Assembly: GCA_904394975.1 (NCBI GenBank)
Contig: CAJFNQ010000033.1
Span: forward strand, 1-25,908
Reading direction: 5' to 3'
Length of the DNA stretch: 25,908 bases
Origin: Metaruminococcus_A gallistercoris
GTDB taxonomy: Bacteria > Bacillota > Clostridia > Oscillospirales > Ruminococcaceae
The notes under the pieces are model-generated. The model worked only from the letters and a program-made list of their open reading frames with translations, did no database searches and had not been told where the DNA came from. Positions 20,539-25,908 of the stretch are shown piece after piece. Position 1 is the stretch's first letter. Each line of letters begins with the position of its first letter. The position numbers and the translations under genes are program-made.

Positions 20539-20933
20539 CACTTGAAGAAGTTTTGGCCTGGATGAAAACGCTCAGCGTAAAGCCGGATCATTATTACTGC
20601 GGCACATTGAACGCAAAAAAGCCAAAGTCGTTTGGGCTTTATCAGCTTGAGACAAAACAGTCAAGACAGGTCGCGATCGGCGGCTTAAGCGCAACGAAAA
20701 GCGCCAGAAAGGGAGCAACGATCCTTGTCCATTGGAATGAGTCAAGTCGGGAGAGCGAAAACACAGCGCTTTCGTTGTACCAAGCGATTGAAGCGGCTGC
20801 AAATGCCGAAATCGGGCATTCAAAAGTCAGCTATATCGAGCTTCCGTACAATGAACCGATCTGTGTGGGAACAGACGACCATGGGGTTTTTGAGTTTGTG
20901 ATCGATGTTATTTTTCATTATGAAAGGAGTTAA
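20535..20933 (+). CDS. Tail terminator (Minor_capsid_3-like)
   Basis: 132 aa from GTG 20535, overlapping the previous stop (GTGA), with GGGGGG a few bases upstream. Features: MTLEEVLAWMKTLSVKPDHY, KPKSFGLYQLETKQSRQVAI and C-terminal FEFVIDVIFHYERS, the alpha/beta layout of phage tail terminators that cap the tube. The tail tube gene follows within 4 bases. Confidence 0.8.
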   Translation: MTLEEVLAWMKTLSVKPDHYYCGTLNAKKPKSFGLYQLETKQSRQVAIGGLSATKSARKGATILVHWNESSRESENTALSLYQAIEAAANAEIGHSKVSYIELPYNEPICVGTDDHGVFEFVIDVIFHYERS

Positions 20934-20936
20934 TGT

Positions 20937-21389
20937 ATGCCAGCTGTATCAAGCGGGGTTTACCCTGTATTCAACAACGAATTTAAAATCGGAAAAAACG
21001 GAAAAGCAAGCGAAGAAGGCGAGATGGTGACGATTGCGGACCTTGAGACCTTTTCCGTATCTCTTGACAACACCATCGAGGAATGGACGCCGATGACGAC
21101 TGAAGGCTGGATCCGGCGTTTGCAGACCGGAAAGAGCTTTTCCATTTCGCTTTCGGGCAAACGAAACATTGGAGACGAGGGCAATGACTATGTTGCCGGG
21201 CTCATGTTCAAGACCGGTCAGGATGTAGAGACCAAATTCGAGTGGGTCATGCCTTCGGGAACAACTGTTTCCTTTGACGCGGTCATCAACATTTCTTCCG
21301 CGGGAGGTGACTCTACCGCTGTTGATGTTCTGGAATTTGAGGCGATGTCGAACGGCAAGCCGACGGTGACACCGGCAGCGGCAGGTTAA
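20937..21389 (+). CDS. Major tail (tube) protein
   Basis: 150 aa, ATG preceded by AAAGGAG. Beta-rich with Gly/Ser loops (KSFSISLSGKRNIGDEGNDY, VDVLEFEAMSNGKPTV) as in phage tail tube proteins, small version without an Ig-like extension. A terminator follows, consistent with very high expression of this structural gene. Confidence 0.85.
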   Translation: MPAVSSGVYPVFNNEFKIGKNGKASEEGEMVTIADLETFSVSLDNTIEEWTPMTTEGWIRRLQTGKSFSISLSGKRNIGDEGNDYVAGLMFKTGQDVETKFEWVMPSGTTVSFDAVINISSAGGDSTAVDVLEFEAMSNGKPTVTPAAAG

Positions 21390-21404
21390 GAGGAATGAGA
21401 CGAA

Positions 21405-21436
21405 AGGAGCGCAGATACCTGCGCTCTTTTTCTTTT
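21405..21436 (+). terminator. Intrinsic terminator after the tail tube gene
   Basis: GAGCGCAG (21407-21414) pairs perfectly with CTGCGCTC (21419-21426), loop ATAC, followed by a T-rich run (TTTTTCTTTT). It would reduce transcription into the chaperone and tape measure genes. Confidence 0.85.
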
Positions 21437-21461
21437 GATTTGATTGGAAAGGAAGATTTAT

Positions 21462-21779
21462 ATGGCAACGGTTTTGGATATTACCGGCAAACTGAAAAAC
21501 GAAGAGAAAAGCATTAAACTTGGAGACCGCGTGTTTCCTGTGGATGACACCAAAAATACGATGATGGAAGTCATGGCTTTGTTTGAACAGTCTCATTCAA
21601 ACGATATTGCCGCGATTGATGAGGTCATAAAAAAACTGCTTGGTGAGAAAGCGGGTGCGGAGATCGACAAAATGAATCTGCGCTTTGAGGATTACAAGGT
21701 GATTTTTATTGCTCTGATGGCCTGTGTTTCCAATGAAACTTATGAGGAAGCGGAAAGCCGATTTCAAAAAGCGAAATAG
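21462..21779 (+). CDS. Tail assembly chaperone, upstream ORF (gpG-like)
   Basis: 105 aa from ATG 21462, with GGAAAGGAAG upstream; the frame opens at 21444 in terminator DNA. Short helical protein (MATVLDITGKLKNEEKSIKL) ending YEEAESRFQKAK. Placed between tail tube and tape measure, as for lambda gpG-type chaperones. Its 3' end overlaps a second ORF that lacks a ribosome site, suggesting programmed frameshifting. Confidence 0.75.
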   Translation: MATVLDITGKLKNEEKSIKLGDRVFPVDDTKNTMMEVMALFEQSHSNDIAAIDEVIKKLLGEKAGAEIDKMNLRFEDYKVIFIALMACVSNETYEEAESRFQKAK

Positions 21780-22131
21780 CGCATCCCCTTATTATGACTT
21801 GATTGACGACTATGAGCTTATTGAAGCCTCATTCGCCCAGCAGTACGGGATCCGGCTCCGTCGGGAAACCGATATGTCGTGGGATGAATTTTGCACCCTG
21901 CTTTCCGGGATTTCAGGCGATACACCGCTCGGAAATATCGTGCAGATCCGTTCGGAAAAGGACATGAAGAAGATAAGGAACTTTACCCCTGAGCAGAAAC
22001 AGATCCGCAACGCCTGGCGCAGAAAAGCAATGCGCACAACGACGGCAACAAAAGAGGACTATCAGAACGCCATGAAGCAGTTTGAGGCCATGTTCCTCTC
22101 GCTTGCCAATACAAAGAAAGGAGAAACATAA
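21724..22131 (+). CDS. Gp15-like tail chaperone extension (downstream ORF)
   Basis: The frame is in +1 (or -2) relation to the preceding gene. The clear family part starts at PYYDLIDDYELIEASFAQQY, then MSWDEFCTLLSGISGDTPLG: the C-terminal half of bacteriophage Gp15 (PF06854), where this domain follows a longer N-terminal part. None of its ATGs (21724, 21733, 21742) has a ribosome site. It is therefore probably made as an extension of the upstream ORF through the site TTTCAAAAAG at 21762-21771. The start listed is the first ATG only and is likely not used. Confidence 0.65.
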   Translation: MFPMKLMRKRKADFKKRNSASPYYDLIDDYELIEASFAQQYGIRLRRETDMSWDEFCTLLSGISGDTPLGNIVQIRSEKDMKKIRNFTPEQKQIRNAWRRKAMRTTTATKEDYQNAMKQFEAMFLSLANTKKGET

Positions 22132-22134
22132 TTG
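22117..22134 (+). promoter_or_regulatory. Ribosome site for the TTG-started tape measure
   Basis: AAAGGAG at 22117-22123, 8 bases before TTG 22132, directly after the stop of the preceding ORF (TAA-TTG). This supports the TTG start. Confidence 0.75.
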
Positions 22135-25100
22135 CCTGGTACAAACGTAGGACAAATCAGTGTTGATCTCGTTTTGCAGTTCCAGTCCATGCAGTCGCAG
22201 TTAAAAAACGCGATGAACACAGCAACGAAAACCGTTGACCGGGGCACCTCCGCAATGGGGAGCTCGTTTAAAAAGCTGGGCCTTTTGATTGGTTCCGCGT
22301 TTGCGGTATCGGGCCTTTTGCGGTTCGGAAAAAGCTGCGTTGACCTTGGGTCGGATCTGACCGAGGTTCAAAACGTTGTGGATACAGTTTTTACATCCAT
22401 GAATGAGCAGGTCAACACCTTCGCGCAGAATGCGGCGGATCAGTTTGGGCTTTCCGAAACGATGGCGAAGCGCTTTACCGGAACCTTTGGCGCCATGGCA
22501 AAAGCATTCGGCTTTACCGAGAGCGCGGCTTATGAAATGTCAACGACCTTGACAGGTCTTGCGGGAGATGTGGCCTCGTTTTATAACATCACGCAGGATG
22601 AGGCATACACCAAACTCAAATCGGTCTTTTCAGGAGAGACCGAGACGCTGAAAGACCTCGGCATTGTTATGACGCAGGCGGCGCTGGACCAGTTCGCGCT
22701 CGCCAAGGGATTCGGAAAGGCCACGTCCGCTATGACAGAGCAGGAAAAAACCGCACTGCGGTATCAGTTCGTTTTGGATAAACTTGGCATGGCCAGCGGC
22801 GACTTTGCAAAAACGTCGGACAGCTGGGCGAACCAGACGCGTGTGCTGTCTCTGCGCTTTGACCAGCTGAAGGCTTCTTTGGGGCAGGCGTTCATCAACA
22901 TCCTGTCGCCGATTGTAAAATGGCTCAACGCGATCCTTGAAGGGCTGAACAAAGCAGCGAAAGCATTCGCCGATTTTACCGGCATGATTTTCGGAAAGGC
23001 CAATGCCGGGTCAGAAATTGCGGATTCAGCAGAGAGCGCCGGCTCTCTGGCCGATTCGGTCGGAAGCATCGGAAGCGCCGCGGATTCGAGCAGCAAAAAA
23101 CTCAAGCGGATGCTGCTTGGAATGGATGAGATCCACAAACTGGAGGGCGCAGACGATTCGGCTGCAGTCGGGTCGGCGGGAGGCTCTTCCATGGGTTCTT
23201 CCGGTTTCGGCGATTCGGCGCTTCCGTCGGACGGGGGAGGAACGTCTGGTTTTATCAGTAAAATTCAGGAGGAGTTTGTAAAATTCCAAACCTGGCTGGG
23301 AAACTTCTCGCCGTCATTTGACGCCTGGAATACAGCGTTTTCCGAAGTGGGAAAAAGCTGGGATCAGACAAAGATCAGGATCCAGCGCGGAATAGCGTCT
23401 CTTCAGGAAGGCGGCTTCGGCAAGCTTGGAAATTATATTTCCAATACGTTTTTGCCAAATGTTGTGAACGGGTTTAATACAACGTTCGCTCCGATTTTTG
23501 CGCAGGTAATGCCGGTGCTGCTTGACGAGTTCGGAAAGGATTTTGAATTTGTCTGTCAAAATATCAATCAGGTTTCAGAGGATATCCTTCTTCCTGCGTT
23601 CCAGTTTATAGAAACGGTTGCGACGGATGTTTTTCGTATCATCGGGGAGACCTGGGACCGATACGGTGCAGGCATCCTTGAAAAATTTATCGCGTTCAAA
23701 GAATCACTTCGCGAAATTTGGGATAACCTGTACCAAACTATTATAAAGCCGGTCTGCGAGTCGATCGGGAAAAGGATCAGCGAACTTTGGACGGATCATC
23801 TTGAGCCTCTGTGGAGCAAAATCTCTGGATTTTTTGGCGCTTTTATCGAGGCGGTATTGACGGTTTGGAATCATGTGCTCGCTCCTTTTTTCAACTGGCT
23901 GATACAGACGTTTGGCCCTGCGATTTCATGGCTTGTCGATGGAATTGGCATAGCAGTCGGAGGGGTTGTCGGCGTGATCGCGGACGTGATCGGCGCGGTA
24001 TTTGGTGTTCTGGAAAACCTTATGAATTTTATCACAGGGGTGTTTTCCGGTGACTGGGACCGTGCATGGTCAAGCATTGGCGGGGCGTTTGAAAACATTT
24101 GGGAAGGAATCAAGAATGTATTTCAGACCGTTGTAGACACCATCTTGTCCTTTGCCGATAAACTGTTTCCTGGCATTAGGCAGTGGCTTACTGATACTTG
24201 GAACACAATTTGTGGCTTTTTTGGCAATGTGATGTCCCAGATTGGAAGCTTTTTCAGCGGAGCGGCATCTCAAGTCGGCAGCTTTTTCGGAGGCATATGG
24301 CAGTGGATCACCGATACCTGGAACACGATCTGCAATTTCTTCAGCGGAATCATTGAGGCGGCTAAGGTGCCAGTCGCGCTTGTGCTGTCTCTTTTTGACG
24401 GGTTGTGCCGGGGGATCGGTGAATTTTTCTCTGGTTTGTGGACTGGAATCTGTGAGATTTGGAACACCGTCTGCGAATGGTTTGTCAACAATGTCATATC
24501 CCCAGTTTCTCAAATTTTTAATGATGTATGCACGGCGATAGGCGGCTTCTTCTCGGGCTTGTGGGATGGAATTTGTGATATTTGGGACGGGGTTTGCGAT
24601 TGGTTTTACAACACAGTCATTAAACCGGTCAGCGATTTTTTCAGTGGCGCATGCGATGCCATCGGCGGCTTTTTCTCTGGACTATGGGATGACATCTGCG
24701 GTATTTGGAACGGAGTGGCCGCATGGTTTGATAATAATGTCATCAAGCCGGTCGGCAACTTTTTTATCGATATGGCAAACGGGATCATTGACGGGATCAA
24801 TAGTATTCTCAGAGGGCTGAACAACATCAGCGTCGATGTTCCGGACTGGGTTGCGGATCTTGTGGGATGGCAGCATGGCAGTAAGATAGGCTTCAACATT
24901 GGTTATCTGTCAAGGATCCCCCGCCTCGCTCAGGGCGGCTATCTGGAGGCAAACACTCCGCGGCTTGCGATCGTTGGCGATAACAAGCGTGAAGGTGAGA
25001 TCATAGCTCCGGAAAGCAAAATTGCCGAGGCGGTGGCTGTGGGCATGAGCGCGGTGCTGAGCCGCATCCGGCAAAATCCACCGGAAGCCGGCGGGAATTG

Positions 25101-25212
25101 GGTGATCCAGCTGGTAGACACAAGGGGACAGGTGACCTCAGAAACCGTCATCAGCTCCTTGCAGAGAAAAAATACAAGAGACGGCAGGACCGTGATCCCG
25201 ATTGGACTATAG
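22132..25212 (+). CDS. Tape measure protein
   Basis: 1026 aa from TTG 22132. N-terminal region with VDLVLQFQSMQSQLKNAMNT and SELT-type helices, then FTGTFGAMAKAFGFTESAAY typical of the TMP tail_tape domain, an SSG-rich linker (about 345-375), a strongly hydrophobic stretch at about 598-630, and a Trp/Phe/Gly-rich region with a three-fold 41-residue repeat (765-887). The C-terminus (GGYLEANTPRLAIVGDNKRE, GEIIAPESKI) is conserved in TMPs. By the usual ~1.5 angstrom per residue rule, the tail would be about 150 nm, so a siphovirus-type long tail. Confidence 0.95.
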   Translation: MPGTNVGQISVDLVLQFQSMQSQLKNAMNTATKTVDRGTSAMGSSFKKLGLLIGSAFAVSGLLRFGKSCVDLGSDLTEVQNVVDTVFTSMNEQVNTFAQNAADQFGLSETMAKRFTGTFGAMAKAFGFTESAAYEMSTTLTGLAGDVASFYNITQDEAYTKLKSVFSGETETLKDLGIVMTQAALDQFALAKGFGKATSAMTEQEKTALRYQFVLDKLGMASGDFAKTSDSWANQTRVLSLRFDQLKASLGQAFINILSPIVKWLNAILEGLNKAAKAFADFTGMIFGKANAGSEIADSAESAGSLADSVGSIGSAADSSSKKLKRMLLGMDEIHKLEGADDSAAVGSAGGSSMGSSGFGDSALPSDGGGTSGFISKIQEEFVKFQTWLGNFSPSFDAWNTAFSEVGKSWDQTKIRIQRGIASLQEGGFGKLGNYISNTFLPNVVNGFNTTFAPIFAQVMPVLLDEFGKDFEFVCQNINQVSEDILLPAFQFIETVATDVFRIIGETWDRYGAGILEKFIAFKESLREIWDNLYQTIIKPVCESIGKRISELWTDHLEPLWSKISGFFGAFIEAVLTVWNHVLAPFFNWLIQTFGPAISWLVDGIGIAVGGVVGVIADVIGAVFGVLENLMNFITGVFSGDWDRAWSSIGGAFENIWEGIKNVFQTVVDTILSFADKLFPGIRQWLTDTWNTICGFFGNVMSQIGSFFSGAASQVGSFFGGIWQWITDTWNTICNFFSGIIEAAKVPVALVLSLFDGLCRGIGEFFSGLWTGICEIWNTVCEWFVNNVISPVSQIFNDVCTAIGGFFSGLWDGICDIWDGVCDWFYNTVIKPVSDFFSGACDAIGGFFSGLWDDICGIWNGVAAWFDNNVIKPVGNFFIDMANGIIDGINSILRGLNNISVDVPDWVADLVGWQHGSKIGFNIGYLSRIPRLAQGGYLEANTPRLAIVGDNKREGEIIAPESKIAEAVAVGMSAVLSRIRQNPPEAGGNWVIQLVDTRGQVTSETVISSLQRKNTRDGRTVIPIGL
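24424..24792 (+). repeat. Three 123-bp tandem repeats in the tape measure
   Basis: Units start at 24424, 24547 and 24670, exactly 123 bases apart, encoding FFSGLW(T/D)xICxIW... with a 41-residue period (residues 765-805, 806-846, 847-887). DNA identity is only partial, so it is an old duplication kept at protein level; the third unit decays at its end. Confidence 0.85.
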
Positions 25213-25221
25213 GAGGTTTTT

Positions 25222-25584
25222 ATGAATCCGATCAAAACAGTTAACGGCGTGGAAATTCCACAGCCGGATTCTTATCAATGGGCCGAACAGGATATTTCCG
25301 CTTCGGACGCGGGAAGAACAGAGGATACAGTAATGCACAAAAACCGTATCGGTCAGACACAGCAGCTCCAGCTGGAGTGGAAATTTGTGCCGATTGCAGA
25401 CGCGGCAGTGATTCTCAAAGCCTTTGATCCCGAATATTTCACGGTCGAATACCTTGACGCGAAAGCAGGTGGGTACATTTCAAAAGAATTTTACGTAGGA
25501 GACCGGTCTGCTCCTTTGTACAATGCGGATTCCGACCGCTGGGAATCGATTACATTCAACCTGATCGCGCGGTCGGGAAAATAA
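25222..25584 (+). CDS. Distal tail protein, DUF6711-like
   Basis: 120 aa with TAGGAGG before ATG 25222. MNPIKTVNGVEIPQPDSYQW, then RTEDTVMHKNRIGQTQQLQL and PLYNADSDRWESITFNLIAR. This pattern of a small beta-rich protein right after the tape measure is that of DUF6711 tail proteins of Firmicutes siphophages. Probably part of the tail tip. Confidence 0.8.
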   Translation: MNPIKTVNGVEIPQPDSYQWAEQDISASDAGRTEDTVMHKNRIGQTQQLQLEWKFVPIADAAVILKAFDPEYFTVEYLDAKAGGYISKEFYVGDRSAPLYNADSDRWESITFNLIARSGK

Positions 25585-25620
25585 GTTTGGCACCTTCAAT
25601 GTGAAGAAAGGAATGAAACT

Positions 25621-25908
25621 GTGTATCCCATTTCTGAAAAAATCCTGACTTTGTTCAAGTCGGAGCAGCGCCAGATAGCGGAAATCAAATTTGAAACAGC
25701 CGATGATACGGTCATCATTACCGACAGCGATATTTTATCAGGAGGGCTCGTGATCGACCGCTACTGCGTTTCTGGTGAGAAGATCGAGATCGGTTCGGCT
25801 GTTGCGGCTGAACTGACTCTGAAGCTCAACAATGCAGACGGCCGGTTCAACGATGTTGCGTTCGAGGGAGCGGAACTGTTTGTTCAAATCGGCGTAAGGG
25901 ACTGGAGT
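25621..25908 (+). CDS. Tail tip / baseplate protein, N-terminal part (3' partial)
   Basis: The frame is open from GTG 25621 to the window end (96 codons). AAAGGAA lies 8 or so bases upstream. Begins MYPISEKILTLFKSEQRQIA, continues ITDSDILSGGLVIDRYCVSG, and GSAVAAELTLKLNNADGRFN, a pattern common to distal tail or baseplate hub proteins that follow DUF6711. The rest of the gene is outside the window. Confidence 0.75.
   Translation, partial: MYPISEKILTLFKSEQRQIAEIKFETADDTVIITDSDILSGGLVIDRYCVSGEKIEIGSAVAAELTLKLNNADGRFNDVAFEGAELFVQIGVRDWS

Noticed and set aside
20949..21596. 215-aa minus-strand ORF
   Set aside because: Antisense shadow of the tail tube gene and its terminator; no ribosome site.

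Overview
The window is a contiguous stretch of a tailed temperate-type phage (prophage) genome from a Firmicute, most likely a Clostridia-class gut bacterium. This is an inference. It rests on the strong AGGAGG-type ribosome binding sites, frequent GTG/TTG starts, ATGA-coupled genes and typical Firmicutes siphophage families (Gp157, DUF669, D5 helicase, DUF1492, DUF551, Lar-like, Gp15, DUF6711). Nearly all genes are on the + strand. No integrase, master repressor, lysis cassette, tRNA or CRISPR array is visible, so both ends of the phage lie outside the window.

Layout. (1) 1-692: the 3' end of a gene made of ten 27-bp repeats, followed by a tiny membrane protein. (2) 736-6810: recombination and replication operon, comprising Gp157, a RecA-like ATPase with a zinc-ribbon tail, a PD-(D/E)XK nuclease, an SF2 helicase, a DUF669 protein with an SSB-like acidic tip, a CHC2 zinc-finger protein, and a D5-type SF3 helicase that starts at TTG. 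(3) 6811-7100: AT-rich gap with three copies of GTACnnnTGTAC, a candidate origin or operator region. (4) 7101-10786: accessory early genes (Cys-rich proteins, a cytosine methyltransferase, Lar-like and DUF551 proteins) ending with a DUF1492/sigma-like regulator. (5) 10787-11740: structured regulatory region holding a small counter-transcribed cassette on the minus strand (36-aa amphipathic peptide, 57-aa membrane protein, ribbon-helix-helix protein). A perfect consensus promoter drives it, and the promoter spacer is an 18-bp palindrome. (6) 11741-21389: packaging and head genes, namely terS, terL, portal, a minor capsid protein with a C-terminal effector-like domain, scaffold, major capsid, connector, stopper, neck, tail terminator and tail tube. 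(7) 21462 to the end: overlapping tail assembly chaperone ORFs, a 1026-aa tape measure, and two distal tail proteins, the last one cut by the window edge.

The most striking feature is at 16766-17617. The minor capsid protein ends in a JAB/MPN-like HTHP...SxxD domain. A small gene overlaps its 3' end, then comes a second, start-less copy of only the last ~81 residues of the domain, and then a second paralogous small gene. This is the architecture of a polymorphic toxin tip with its immunity gene plus a displaced orphan tip/immunity pair, here attached to a capsid protein.
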